Shown: positions 53,067-62,950 of the stretch, piece by piece | Position numbering within the stretch: the stretch's first letter is position 1 | Layout: every line of letters starts with the position of its first letter | Assembly (NCBI RefSeq): GCF_002127535.1 | Contig: NZ_MUBJ01000021.1 | Coordinates: 20,859-84,858, forward strand | DNA length: 64,000 bases | Reading direction: 5' to 3' | Origin: Xenorhabdus vietnamensis | GTDB lineage: Bacteria; Pseudomonadota; Gammaproteobacteria; Enterobacterales; Enterobacteriaceae | Position numbers and translations under genes: made by a program | The notes under the pieces: generated by a model | What the model was told of the DNA's origin: nothing | What the model saw: the letters and a program-made list of their open reading frames with translations, nothing else | Databases searched by the model: none

Positions 53067-56000
53067 ATGATTAAAAGAATCACTCCTGATTTCCAGCAAT
53101 TAGAACAAAAAGCAAAAAATTCCACTAACTATGATTTAATTGATATTTTTATACAGAAAGCTAAAAAATATCCTGAACATCACGCAATCATTACTGAAGA
53201 AAGTACTGTCAGCTATCGAAAACTCACTCAGCAGGCGCAGTCACTGGCTGTTCATTTACATAAAATGGGCATACAACATGAAACTCCCGTGGCTATTTTA
53301 TTGGAGCCGGGAATTGAGCAAATTATTGCCCAAATCGCTATCTTACTGGTGGGGGGAAGCTGCGTTCCACTCGATCCCACAATGCCTGATGACAGGCTAT
53401 GTTTTATGTTACAGGATTTACAAATAAACCTGACACTAACAATTCCTCAGTTTCAAGAACGCGCCTTGCCCACAAACTTTATCATTATTAATCAAGATGT
53501 ATTGGAATCACCAGAGACGATTCACTTTCCTTTGGTTCATGGCGGGAAGAATCATCGAACTCATATTTTATTTACTTCAGGAACAACCGGAAGGCCCAAA
53601 GCAGTTGAAATTGAAGCTCGAGGTATCCTTCGTCTCGTTGTTAATCCTACTTATGCAGATTTAAGCAGCACTGATAAAATAGCTTGTATTGCCAATCCTA
53701 CATTTGATGTCTCTCTATTTGAAATTTGGGGAGCATTATTAAATGGAGCTTCCATAGTTATTATTCCGAGAAAAACGGTTGTCGATCCCTATCTGTTTCA
53801 AGCAATGTTAGAAAAATTCTCAGTCAGTTTTATGCTTATTACTACAGCTTTATTCAATTTGGTCGCCAATACCTGCCCTCAAGCATTCCGTGGTTTACGC
53901 TATCTCATTCCCGGTGGAGAGGCACTAAACCCTTATACCTTGCGTCAAGTTTTGCAATCTGCTCCACCACAACATCTAATAAACGGTTATGGACCAACTG
54001 AAAGTACCGTTATGTCTTTACTCTATGAAATTACACTGGATACACTGACAGAAGAAAATATACCCATTGGAAAACCAATTGCTAATAGTGAAATTTATAT
54101 TTTGGATGATCAACAACAGATTGTTGCGCCGGGTCAAATCGGCGAAATCTGTCTTGGTGGGGAAGGATTGGCTCGCGGCTATTGGAATCGCCCAGAAATA
54201 AACGCTCAGCGTTTCATTATGGTTGATATTGAAAACAATAATGAATTAAAAAGGATATACCGCACTGGTGATTTAGGCTGGCAGCGTTCTGATGGTGTTT
54301 TTATGTATGCCGGGCGAGTAGATAATCAAATAAAAATACGTGGTTATCGCATTGAAATTGAAGAGATAGAAACTCAGCTACTAAAAAGCCAGTTATTGAT
54401 ATCAACAGCTGTATGTGTAGTAAAAAAAGAAAATATAGAACCTTATTTAATTGCTTTTGTCGTTCCTAAAGATTTAAATACTTTTTCAACACAAACGTTA
54501 AACCAATGGATTAACCTCTATTTACCAGATTATATGCTGCCCAGACTTGTTGTTGTCGAGCATATCCCTCTCACCTTCAACGGAAAAACAGATAGGCCGC
54601 GCTTACTAGCAAAGTATGCGGAGAATCAAAAACAACAGCAACTATCTCAGTCAAATACAAAAATGAGTGAAGAAGAATCAACTATTTTAAATATTTGGCG
54701 GCAGGCCTTAGATTCTTATGATATTACTCTAGATAGCAATTTCTTCCAGCTGGGAGGAAATTCATTACAGGCAACCAGACTCATTATTGACATTGGACGC
54801 CAGTTTCAACGTAGTTTACCGGTACAGCTCTTGTACGACTCTCCTACACCACGAAAATTAATAGAAAATCTCCAACAAAATAAGCTAGAAACCGCTGATT
54901 TATGCAATATTATGCTCAAAGATAGTTTACTTCCTTCCAATATTCAGCCCTTGTCTCAACCACTCCAGCCGTGGTTAACACCTAATACAGGACGAGTGTT
55001 ATTAACTGGAGCAACCGGATTTCTAGGGGCTTTCCTTCTACGTGATCTTTTGTCACAAACCGAGATTAATCAGGTAACGTGTTTAGCACGTGCACACAAT
55101 AATGATACAGCTTTGCTGAGAGTTAAAAATAATTTGAAGCAATATGATCTGTGGAAAGATGAATTCCTCTCTAAATTACAAGTTTTTGCCAGTGATATTG
55201 AAAAACCTCAGCTAGCACTTAGCCAACAGATTTATGAAAAATTATCAGTAGAATGTGATGTGATTTTTCATTTGGCTGCCCATGTAAATTATATCCAACC
55301 TTATTCATCCCATTATTCTGGAAATATTTTAGGAACATTGAATGTATTAAACTTTGCCGTCAGTAAAAAAATAAAACCTTTGCATTATGTATCCACTCTT
55401 TCTGTTTTTGGTCCAGCACAACTCTGCTCATCTGTAACCAGAATTTATGAGGATGATGACATCATGCCTTATTTGGATGGCCTGAAATATGATTCAGGTT
55501 ACTCACAAAGCCAATGGGTTGTTGAGCGGATAATATGGCAAGCCAGAGACAGAGGGATACCTATTGCTGTATATAGACCCGGTTTTATCATGGGGGATAG
55601 TTTGACAGGAGCAAGTAACCCTAAAGACTTTATATCTAGATTAGTTCAAGGCTGTATAAATATAGGCGCTTATCCGCTATTAATTAATCAACGACAAGAA
55701 TTCGTACCCGTAAACTATGTCAGCCAAGCCTTGCTTAATATTTCTATGGATAACCAAAAATTAGGCAAAGCTTACCATCTGGGAACTCCTAACAATCAAC
55801 AATCCGTCGATATGAATTCGTTTTTTGAGCTAATTAATCAATTTGGTTATCAACTTAAAGGATTACCTTATTCTGAATGGCTGAATAAGTTAGAATCAGA
55901 TCCAAAACTGACAGAAAATCCATTAATGCCATTGTTGCCTATGTTATCCGAAAAAATTTATGGGCAACTTACCCGATGGGAAGTATACGAAAATATGCCT

Positions 56001-56123
56001 GTTTATGACGCAAAAAATACAGAATCTGCTTTAATGGGAAAATACGATTTCTATTTACCTATGGATAAACATTTATTAGAACGTTATCTCTCTTACTGGA
56101 TACAAACTGGTTGTATAGCTTAA
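53067..56123 (+). CDS. NRPS-like adenylation-thiolation-reductase enzyme
   Basis: A 1018-residue single-module enzyme with no condensation domain. The A domain (about 10-510) has LFTSGTTGRPKAVE (A3), NGYGPTES (A5), YRTGDLGW (A7), GRVDNQIKIRGYRIEIEEIE (A8) and the A10 Lys in FNGKTDRP. The carrier domain (about 545-615) has FFQLGGNSLQATRL with the phosphopantetheine Ser. The thioester reductase (about 645-1015) has VLLTGATGFLGAFLLRD for NAD(P)H binding and GYSQSQWVVE at the active site. It should activate an acid, load it on the carrier and release it as an aldehyde or alcohol. The substrate is not assigned. ATG 53067 is preferred, as AAGGA is then seven bases away. It is AT-rich and absent from the E. 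coli backbone here, so probably acquired. Confidence 0.9.
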   Translation: MIKRITPDFQQLEQKAKNSTNYDLIDIFIQKAKKYPEHHAIITEESTVSYRKLTQQAQSLAVHLHKMGIQHETPVAILLEPGIEQIIAQIAILLVGGSCVPLDPTMPDDRLCFMLQDLQINLTLTIPQFQERALPTNFIIINQDVLESPETIHFPLVHGGKNHRTHILFTSGTTGRPKAVEIEARGILRLVVNPTYADLSSTDKIACIANPTFDVSLFEIWGALLNGASIVIIPRKTVVDPYLFQAMLEKFSVSFMLITTALFNLVANTCPQAFRGLRYLIPGGEALNPYTLRQVLQSAPPQHLINGYGPTESTVMSLLYEITLDTLTEENIPIGKPIANSEIYILDDQQQIVAPGQIGEICLGGEGLARGYWNRPEINAQRFIMVDIENNNELKRIYRTGDLGWQRSDGVFMYAGRVDNQIKIRGYRIEIEEIETQLLKSQLLISTAVCVVKKENIEPYLIAFVVPKDLNTFSTQTLNQWINLYLPDYMLPRLVVVEHIPLTFNGKTDRPRLLAKYAENQKQQQLSQSNTKMSEEESTILNIWRQALDSYDITLDSNFFQLGGNSLQATRLIIDIGRQFQRSLPVQLLYDSPTPRKLIENLQQNKLETADLCNIMLKDSLLPSNIQPLSQPLQPWLTPNTGRVLLTGATGFLGAFLLRDLLSQTEINQVTCLARAHNNDTALLRVKNNLKQYDLWKDEFLSKLQVFASDIEKPQLALSQQIYEKLSVECDVIFHLAAHVNYIQPYSSHYSGNILGTLNVLNFAVSKKIKPLHYVSTLSVFGPAQLCSSVTRIYEDDDIMPYLDGLKYDSGYSQSQWVVERIIWQARDRGIPIAVYRPGFIMGDSLTGASNPKDFISRLVQGCINIGAYPLLINQRQEFVPVNYVSQALLNISMDNQKLGKAYHLGTPNNQQSVDMNSFFELINQFGYQLKGLPYSEWLNKLESDPKLTENPLMPLLPMLSEKIYGQLTRWEVYENMPVYDAKNTESALMGKYDFYLPMDKHLLERYLSYWIQTGCIA

Positions 56124-56141
56124 TTAAATGATTTTTTTCTC

Positions 56142-56178
56142 AAAAAATAGGGGGTGCATAAAGCACCTTCCTATTTTT
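56142..56178. terminator. Bidirectional terminator between the A-T-R gene and ansB
   Basis: AAAAATAGG...GGTGC pairs with GCACC..CCTATTTTT around an ATAAA-type loop, with a small central bulge. It lies between convergent genes and has A and T tracts in the arms. Confidence 0.85.
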
Positions 56179-56190
56179 ATAATTCAGGCA

Positions 56191-57234
56191 TTAATACTTA
56201 CTGAACATTTCCTGAATTTTTGCCACATCAGAAGTCTGCGTCAGAGCTAATTGCAGAAGAACGCGAGCTTTCTGTGGGTTCAAACGCTCTGATGCCACAA
56301 ATCCATATTTGCTGTCGTTAACTTCAGCATTTTGGGTTGTGTAGCCAAAAGGAATACGGCTGGAGCGAACAACAACAACGTCATCTTTAGCGGCTTGAGC
56401 CAATGTATCAAAAATGGATTTATAGATATTACCGTTACCTACACCTGCGCTGATAATGCCTTTATAGCCGTTTTCAATGAAAGCTTTTGCTGGCAGATCA
56501 GATGCGTTGGAATAATTGTAAACGATGCCAACTTTTGGCAATTGATCCAATTTACTAACATCAAAAACTGCTTTACTGGCTTTTACTGATGACGAAGAAT
56601 AATAGTTCACTTTGCCGTTGTGAACGAAGCCTTGTGCACCAGAATTCACAGCTTGAAACGCCTGAACTGAAGTTGTGCTCAGCTTACCAATATCACGGCC
56701 ATGAATAACGGCATCATTCATCGCAAGCAAGACACCACGGTTTGCAGAGTTTTTATCAGCAGCAACAACAACAGCATTGTACAAATTCAATGGGCCATCA
56801 GCACCCAGAGCAGTAGACGGGCGCATTGCACCAACCATCACGACAGGTTTCTGGCACTGAGTGGTCAGATCGAGGAAATAAGCAGTTTCTTCCATAGTAT
56901 CAGTACCGTGGGTGATAACGAAACCGTCGGTTTTGTCACAATCTGCATTGATTTTTTTCGCCAGAGTCAGCCACACTTGATCGTTCATATCCTGAGATCC
57001 GATGCTGACAACCTGCTCGCCTTTCAAATCAGCAATATTCTTAATTGCTGGTACAGCATTCAGCAGTGCATCAACACCCACTTGACCCGCAGTATAATTA
57101 GATTGAGTTGCAGATTCACCCCCGCCAGCAATTGTGCCCCCGGTTGCCAAAACAGTAATGCTTGGCAAAGCAAAAGCAGAACCACTGACCAAAGCCAGAA
57201 AACTGGCTATTGCTGTTATTTTAGTCTTTTTCAT
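56191..57234 (-). CDS. ansB: L-asparaginase II, periplasmic
   Basis: Hydrolyses asparagine to aspartate and ammonia in the periplasm. The 347 residues start with a signal peptide of 22 residues (ending GSAFA). The mature enzyme has TVLATGGTIAGGG with the nucleophile Thr, VGSQDMND, and the second Thr-Asp pair in VITHGTDTMEET. GAMRPSTALGADGPLNLYNA and a Cys pair (about 100 and 128) match the E. coli AnsB type II enzyme. E. coli ansB lies elsewhere, so this is a local rearrangement next to the A-T-R insertion. Confidence 0.96.
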   Translation of the reverse strand: MKKTKITAIASFLALVSGSAFALPSITVLATGGTIAGGGESATQSNYTAGQVGVDALLNAVPAIKNIADLKGEQVVSIGSQDMNDQVWLTLAKKINADCDKTDGFVITHGTDTMEETAYFLDLTTQCQKPVVMVGAMRPSTALGADGPLNLYNAVVVAADKNSANRGVLLAMNDAVIHGRDIGKLSTTSVQAFQAVNSGAQGFVHNGKVNYYSSSSVKASKAVFDVSKLDQLPKVGIVYNYSNASDLPAKAFIENGYKGIISAGVGNGNIYKSIFDTLAQAAKDDVVVVRSSRIPFGYTTQNAEVNDSKYGFVASERLNPQKARVLLQLALTQTSDVAKIQEMFSKY

Positions 57235-57339
57235 TATTCAACCTCTTGTAAAAAAAGCTATTTTATTATGTAACCTAAAAATAAATAAACTCTAATTAAC
57301 AATAATTTTTGGGAACTAATAGAGCGGATGAAAAAAACA

Positions 57340-57354
57340 CCGTATGATATACGG
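57340..57354. repeat. Short perfect palindrome upstream of ycaO
   Basis: CCGTAT-GAT-ATACGG lies 28 bases before the ycaO start. It could be an operator or a leader hairpin; no known regulator consensus was recognised. Confidence 0.35.
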
Positions 57355-57382
57355 CCTTTAACATAAATTGAAGTGAATCACG

Positions 57383-59146
57383 ATGACGCAAACCTATATC
57401 CCGGGCAAAGACGCCGCGTTGGAAGACTCCATTAATCGTTTTCAGCATAAGCTGGAATCTCTTGGTTTTAATATTGAAGAAGCCTCATGGCTGAATCCTG
57501 TTCCGAATGTTTGGTCAGTACATATCCGCGATCGTGATTGCCCGCTGTGCTTTACCAATGGCAAGGGTGCCAGCAAAAAAGCTGCGTTGGCTTCCGCATT
57601 GGGAGAATATTTTGAGCGTCTATCAACAAACTATTTCTTTGCTGATTTTTACCTCGGTAATACCATTGCCAATGGCGAGTTTGTTCATTACCCAAATGAA
57701 AAATGGTTCCCATTACCAGAAGATGATTCTCTGCCAGAAGGCATTTTAGACGAACGTCTGCATCGTTTTTACAACCCAGATAATGCGCTCTGCGGTAGCC
57801 AGTTAGTTGACCTGCAATCTGGTAATGAAGGACGGGGAATCTGTGCCCTGCCATTCACTCGCCAGTCAGATAACCAATCTATTTATATCCCAATGAATAT
57901 TGTCGGAAACCTGTATGTTTCAAACGGCATGTCAGCCGGCAATACCATGAACGAAGCACGCGTTCAGGGATTATCTGAAGTGTTTGAACGATATGTGAAA
58001 AATCGCATTATCGCAGAATGCATCAGCTTGCCTGAAATTCCACAAGACATTATGAATCGCTATCCAAGCGTGGTTGAATCAGTCAATAAATTGCAGGAAG
58101 AAGGCTTCCCACTCTATTGCTACGATGCTTCACTTGGTGGACAGTTCCCAGTCATTTGCGTCGTCCTGTTCAATCCTAATAATGGCACTTGCTTTGCTTC
58201 TTTTGGCGCTCATCCTGATTTTGGTGTTGCGCTGGAGCGTACAGTTACAGAGCTGTTACAAGGCCGTAGTCTGAAAGATCTGGACGTCTTTACTCCACCA
58301 AGTTTCGATGACGAGGAAGTTTCTGAGCATACTAATCTGGAAACTCACTTTATTGATTCAAGCGGTGCAATCAGTTGGGATCTGTTTAAGCAAGACGCTG
58401 ACTATAAGTTTGCTGACTGGAATTTTAGTGGAACAACAGAAGAAGAATTCGCCACCCTGATGGGAATCTTCAATCAACTGGATGCTGAAGTTTACATTGC
58501 TGATTATGAGCATCTTAGTGTCTATGCCTGCCGTATTCTTGTTCCCGGTATGTCAGATATTTATCCGGTAGAAGACCTGCATATTGCCAATAACACTATG
58601 GGCACTCATCTGCGTGATACCATTCTGGCATTGCCGGAAAGTCAATGGCAACCAGAAGAGTATCTGGCTTTCCTTGAACAGTTGGATGATGAAGGTTTGG
58701 ATGACTTCACTCGTGTCCGTGAATTATTGGGGATTGCAGCGGGTAAAGATAACGGTTGGAGCAATCTGCGTATCGGTGAATTGAAATCCATGCTGGCATT
58801 GGCTGGTAACGATTTGGAACAAGCACTGATTTGGGTTGAATGGACACAGGATTTCAACGCCTCTGTTTTCACTGCTGAACGCGCTAACTATTATCGCTGT
58901 CTGCAAACACTGTTGCTATTGACCCAAGAAGAAGATCGCAAACCAGAGCAATATTATCAGGCATTTGTAAAAATGTACGGTCAAGACACTGTCGATGCTG
59001 CTTCTTCAGCTATTGCCGGAGAAAACTGCTTCTATGGTCTATGGTCTATTGATTCGGAATTAAAAACATTGCCAGCCCATCAAGCATTATTGAATGCTTA
59101 TGAGAAACTGCAAAAAGCCAAACATAAATTTTGGTCCGATAAATAA
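57383..59146 (+). CDS. ycaO: YcaO, ribosomal protein S12 methylthiotransferase accessory factor
   Basis: A 587-residue YcaO-domain protein. E. coli YcaO acts with RimO in beta-methylthiolation of Asp in ribosomal protein S12; other YcaO proteins use ATP to modify peptide backbones. The YcaO domain (about 50-400) includes TNGKGASKKAALASALGEYFERLSTNYF and NEARVQGLSEVFERYVKNRI, which hold the ATP/Mg-binding Glu and Arg residues. The C-terminal extension (about 420-587) is helical. No peptide-precursor gene or cyclodehydratase partner is adjacent, arguing against a RiPP role. Position next to focA-pfl is conserved. Confidence 0.95.
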   Translation: MTQTYIPGKDAALEDSINRFQHKLESLGFNIEEASWLNPVPNVWSVHIRDRDCPLCFTNGKGASKKAALASALGEYFERLSTNYFFADFYLGNTIANGEFVHYPNEKWFPLPEDDSLPEGILDERLHRFYNPDNALCGSQLVDLQSGNEGRGICALPFTRQSDNQSIYIPMNIVGNLYVSNGMSAGNTMNEARVQGLSEVFERYVKNRIIAECISLPEIPQDIMNRYPSVVESVNKLQEEGFPLYCYDASLGGQFPVICVVLFNPNNGTCFASFGAHPDFGVALERTVTELLQGRSLKDLDVFTPPSFDDEEVSEHTNLETHFIDSSGAISWDLFKQDADYKFADWNFSGTTEEEFATLMGIFNQLDAEVYIADYEHLSVYACRILVPGMSDIYPVEDLHIANNTMGTHLRDTILALPESQWQPEEYLAFLEQLDDEGLDDFTRVRELLGIAAGKDNGWSNLRIGELKSMLALAGNDLEQALIWVEWTQDFNASVFTAERANYYRCLQTLLLLTQEEDRKPEQYYQAFVKMYGQDTVDAASSAIAGENCFYGLWSIDSELKTLPAHQALLNAYEKLQKAKHKFWSDK

Positions 59147-59488
59147 GCTATTAAGTTAAAGTTCATTAATCAAAAGTAAAATTCAGGTTAAATATAATTT
59201 GTTTTTAAATAGCAAATAAATAACAATTTAACCTGTTGTTTTACTTTTAGCTTCCAAGATACAAAAATCATATCTGAAACACTAAATTCCCTTATATAAA
59301 ATATTTTTATAAATTTTAAAAAATATTTTCTTCTTATAAATCAATTTATTAAAATTGAATTACCATATTTAGACAGTCATATTTCATCAGACTTTCAATC
59401 TAACATGATCCATATCAAATTCAGGCCTATGTCCGTTTGTTACTATCAATGCGTGCTATAATTAATTAAGGATAAAGAGAGTGTTAGG
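59147..59488 (+). promoter_or_regulatory. focA-pfl control region
   Basis: A 342-base, very AT-rich gap without a gene. It carries the FNR box at 59405-59418. Two -10 candidates are TACTAT (59441-59446), which gives a start at about 59453 with FNR centred at -41.5, and TATAAT (59457-59462). In E. coli the operon also has ArcA and IHF input; those sites were not resolved. Confidence 0.65.
59405..59418 (+). promoter_or_regulatory. FNR box of the focA-pflB operon
   Basis: ATGAT-CCAT-ATCAA matches TTGAT-N4-ATCAA at nine of ten positions. Spacing to TACTAT fits a class II FNR-activated promoter, as expected for anaerobic induction of pfl. Confidence 0.8.
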
Positions 59489-60346
59489 ATGAAAACTGAC
59501 AACCCTTTTAATTTATTTTCACCTGCTGTAATGGCACAAATCGCTGATGATAGTGGTGTATATAAAGTTAATAAACATCTCGCAGTGACTTATTTATCGG
59601 CAATCATGGCAGGTATGTTTATTTCCATTGCTTTTGTCTTTTATATTACGGCAACAACAGGAACCTCTTCCATCCCTTATGGATTGGCCAAACTAACTGG
59701 CGGGCTCTGTTTTTCCCTTGGTTTGATGTTAGTGGTGGTATGTGGTGTCGACCTCTTCACTTCCACAGTATTGACAATTATTTCAAAAGCGACAGGACGC
59801 ATTACTTGGCCTCAAATGTTTAAAAATTGGATTAACGTTTATATCGGTAATCTGATTGGTGCTCTGTTTTTCGTGGCCTTGATTTGGTATTCCGGCCAAT
59901 ATGCTGTTGCTAATGGCGCTTGGGGTCTGAATGTATTACAGACAGCAAACCACAAAATGCACCATTCTTTTATTGAAGCGATATGTCTGGGCATTTTAGC
60001 GAATATGATGGTATGCCTTGCTGTCTGGATGAGTTATGCCGGGCGCAGTCTGATCGATAAATTATTCGCATTGATACTGCCAATTGGTATGTTTGTCGCC
60101 AGTGGCTTTGAACATAGTATCGCTAACATGTTTCTAATTCCGTTTGGGATCGTTATCAAAAATTTCGCACCAGATGAGTTTTGGGTGAAAGTGGGAGCAA
60201 GCCCTGAACAGTTTTCTCAACTCAACATTTCAAACTTTATTACCGACAACCTGATTCCGGTAACGATGGGGAATATTATTGGTGGTTCGGTATTGGTTGG
60301 GTTAGCTTATTGGTTGATTTATTTACGTGGTGGTAAAAAACACTAA
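59489..60346 (+). CDS. focA: Formate channel FocA
   Basis: A pentameric inner-membrane formate/nitrite transporter family channel. The 285 residues have six membrane helices with the FNT signatures, and the gating and selectivity His is in ASGFEHSIANMFLIP. The N terminus DNPFNLFSPAVMAQIADDSGVYK is the pH-responsive region that interacts with PflB. It is the first gene of focA-pflB, which is 54 bases downstream, and is controlled by the FNR box upstream. Confidence 0.96.
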   Translation: MKTDNPFNLFSPAVMAQIADDSGVYKVNKHLAVTYLSAIMAGMFISIAFVFYITATTGTSSIPYGLAKLTGGLCFSLGLMLVVVCGVDLFTSTVLTIISKATGRITWPQMFKNWINVYIGNLIGALFFVALIWYSGQYAVANGAWGLNVLQTANHKMHHSFIEAICLGILANMMVCLAVWMSYAGRSLIDKLFALILPIGMFVASGFEHSIANMFLIPFGIVIKNFAPDEFWVKVGASPEQFSQLNISNFITDNLIPVTMGNIIGGSVLVGLAYWLIYLRGGKKH

Positions 60347-60400
60347 TCCACCGCCACGTCAGATTTCTTAAAAGTTCCACTGTTAAAAGGTAGAAGTATC

Positions 60401-62683
60401 ATGTCCGAGTTAAACAAAAAATTTTCTGTAGCATGGCAAGGTTTTAACGAGGGTAGCTGGCGGAATGAAGTCAACGTTCGTGATTTCATCCAGAAAAATT
60501 ATACCCCATACGAAGGTGATGAATCATTCCTTTCAGGTGCCACAAAAGCAACAGATATTTTGTGGGAAAAAGTCATGGAAGGTATCAAAATCGAAAACCG
60601 CACTCATGCGCCGGTAGATTTTGATACTGACGTTGCGTCTACAATTACCTCTCATGATGCTGGTTATATTGAAAAAGATCTGGAACAAATCGTTGGCCTA
60701 CAAACCGAAGCGCCTCTGAAACGTGCCATTATTCCATTTGGTGGCATTAAAATGGTTGAAGGTTCTTGTAAAGCCTACAATCGTGATTTGGATCCAAAAC
60801 TGAAACAAATTTTCACTGAATATCGCAAGACTCATAATCAGGGAGTATTCGATGTTTATACACCTGATATCCTGAAATGCCGTAAATCTGGTGTATTGAC
60901 TGGTCTGCCTGATGCCTACGGTCGTGGCCGAATCATTGGCGATTATCGTCGCGTAGCATTGTACGGCATCAACTTCCTGCGGGATGAAAAATTTGCCCAA
61001 TTCACTTCCTTACAGGAAAAATTGGAAAACGGCGAAGATTTGGAATCTACTATCCGCCTACGCGAAGAACTTGCTGAACAGCACAGTGCTCTTGGTCAAA
61101 TCAAAGAGATGGCCGCTAAATATGGCTATGATATTTCCGATCCTGCTACCAATGCCAAAGAAGCCGTGCAATGGACTTATTTCGCTTATCTGGCTGCCGT
61201 TAAATCTCAAAACGGTGCTGCGATGTCCTTCGGTCGTGTTGCCAGCTTCTTGGATATCTATATCGAACGCGATATTCAAGCAGGTAAATTGACCGAACAA
61301 CAAGCTCAAGAGCTAATTGACCATTTGGTCATGAAACTGCGCATGGTGCGTTTCCTGCGGACTCCTGAGTATGACGAGCTATTCTCAGGTGACCCGATTT
61401 GGGCAACCGAATCACTGGCTGGTATGGGCTTGGATGGCCGTACTCTTGTAACCAAAAACAGCTTCCGTTTCCTGAATACACTATATACCATGGGGCCATC
61501 CCCAGAGCCTAACATGACCATCCTGTGGTCTGAAAAGCTGCCAATTAACTTTAAAAAATTCGCAGCAAAAGTATCAATTGATACCTCATCCCTGCAATAT
61601 GAAAATGATGATCTGATGCGTCCTGATTTCAACAGTGATGATTATGCTATCGCATGTTGTGTCAGCCCAATGATTGTTGGTAAACAAATGCAGTTCTTCG
61701 GTGCCCGTGCAAATTTGGCAAAAACCATGCTGTATGCCATTAATGGTGGTGTGGATGAAAAAATGAAAATTCAGGTCGGCCCGAAAGAAGATCCAATGAG
61801 AGACAACGTACTGGATTATGACAAAGTCATGGATCGCATGGACCACTTCATGGATTGGCTGGCAAAACAATATGTCACTGCCCTGAACATCATCCATTAC
61901 ATGCATGACAAATACAGCTATGAAGCATCATTGATGGCGCTACATGATCGTGATGTGTTCCGTACCATGGCATGTGGTATCGCAGGTCTGTCCGTTGCTG
62001 CCGACTCATTGTCTGCCATTAAATATGCGAAAGTTTCCCCAATCCGTGATGAAGATGGTTTGGCCATTGATTTCAATATTGAAGGTGAATACCCACAATT
62101 TGGTAACAACGATCCACGTGTCGATGATATCGCTTGTGATCTGGTTGAACGCTTCATGAAGAAAATCCAGAAACTGCAAACATATCGTAACGCAGTTCCA
62201 ACACAGTCTGTACTGACCATTACCTCAAACGTGGTTTATGGTAAGAAAACCGGTAATACCCCTGATGGACGCCGTGCTGGTGCACCATTTGGTCCTGGTG
62301 CTAACCCAATGCACGGACGTGACCAAAAGGGGGCAGTTGCTTCATTAACTTCGGTTGCTAAACTGCCATTTGCCTACGCTAAAGATGGTATTTCATACAC
62401 TTTCTCTATCGTGCCTAATGCATTGGGTAAAGACGATGAAGTACGTAAAGCAAATCTGGCGGGTCTGATGGATGGCTATTTCCATCACGAAGTAGATATC
62501 GAGGGTGGTCAGCATCTGAACGTTAACGTGATGAACCGCGAAATGCTGCTGGATGCAATGGAAAATCCTGAGAAATACCCACAGTTGACTATTCGCGTAT
62601 CAGGTTATGCTGTGCGGTTTAACTCGTTGACTAAAGAACAGCAACGAGACGTCATCACCCGTACATTTACCCAAACTATGTAA
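60401..62683 (+). CDS. pflB: Pyruvate formate-lyase
   Basis: PflB converts pyruvate and CoA to acetyl-CoA and formate under anaerobiosis using a glycyl radical. The 760 residues match E. coli PflB. The active-site Cys pair is in [13 protein letters not shown], and the radical Gly is in [12 protein letters not shown] near the C terminus. The N terminus [43 protein letters not shown] is nearly invariant. It needs PflA, encoded downstream beyond an ERIC element. Confidence 0.98.
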   Translation: MSELNKKFSVAWQGFNEGSWRNEVNVRDFIQKNYTPYEGDESFLSGATKATDILWEKVMEGIKIENRTHAPVDFDTDVASTITSHDAGYIEKDLEQIVGLQTEAPLKRAIIPFGGIKMVEGSCKAYNRDLDPKLKQIFTEYRKTHNQGVFDVYTPDILKCRKSGVLTGLPDAYGRGRIIGDYRRVALYGINFLRDEKFAQFTSLQEKLENGEDLESTIRLREELAEQHSALGQIKEMAAKYGYDISDPATNAKEAVQWTYFAYLAAVKSQNGAAMSFGRVASFLDIYIERDIQAGKLTEQQAQELIDHLVMKLRMVRFLRTPEYDELFSGDPIWATESLAGMGLDGRTLVTKNSFRFLNTLYTMGPSPEPNMTILWSEKLPINFKKFAAKVSIDTSSLQYENDDLMRPDFNSDDYAIACCVSPMIVGKQMQFFGARANLAKTMLYAINGGVDEKMKIQVGPKEDPMRDNVLDYDKVMDRMDHFMDWLAKQYVTALNIIHYMHDKYSYEASLMALHDRDVFRTMACGIAGLSVAADSLSAIKYAKVSPIRDEDGLAIDFNIEGEYPQFGNNDPRVDDIACDLVERFMKKIQKLQTYRNAVPTQSVLTITSNVVYGKKTGNTPDGRRAGAPFGPGANPMHGRDQKGAVASLTSVAKLPFAYAKDGISYTFSIVPNALGKDDEVRKANLAGLMDGYFHHEVDIEGGQHLNVNVMNREMLLDAMENPEKYPQLTIRVSGYAVRFNSLTKEQQRDVITRTFTQTM

Positions 62684-62742
62684 TAGTAAAATACCAAAAA
62701 TAATTACTTGAAATAGCGTTACCTCAAAATGTCATTATGTTC

Positions 62743-62870
62743 TATACCTAATGGATTTCAAGGTGCATCGCGGCAGCAAGGGAACGAATCCCCCGGGAGC
62801 ATAGATAACTATGTGACCGGGGTGAGTGAGCGCAGCCAACAAAGAAGCAACTTGAAAGACGAAGGGTATA
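62743..62870. repeat. ERIC-type intergenic repeat
   Basis: A 128-base imperfect palindrome bounded by TATACC and GGGTATA. Its ends are inverted copies: TATACCTAATGGATTTCAAG and, reversed, TATACCCTTCGTCTTTCAAG. The centre has AATCCCCCGGGAGCAT and TGTGACCGGGGTGAGTGAGC, which match the conserved ERIC core targeted by the classic ERIC2 motif. It is non-coding and lies between pflB and pflA. Confidence 0.88.
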
Positions 62871-62892
62871 TTGAAATAAAATGACATACACT

Positions 62893-62919
62893 AAAGGTCC
62901 CGTAACACTTGGGGCCTTT
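62893..62919 (+). terminator. Terminator between pflB and pflA
   Basis: AAAGGTCCC / GGGGCCTTT nine-base stem with one wobble and a nine-base loop, followed by ATTAGCTTG. It likely stops most pflB transcripts before pflA. Confidence 0.7.
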
Positions 62920-62950
62920 ATTAGCTTGTCAGTTTTGGAGAAGTCCTTTC

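Noticed and set aside
57383..59146. A RiPP (thiazole/oxazole peptide) cluster built on YcaO
   Set aside because: No precursor peptide, cyclodehydratase partner or dehydrogenase is adjacent, and the gene is in the conserved ycaO-focA-pfl position of the housekeeping S12-linked YcaO.
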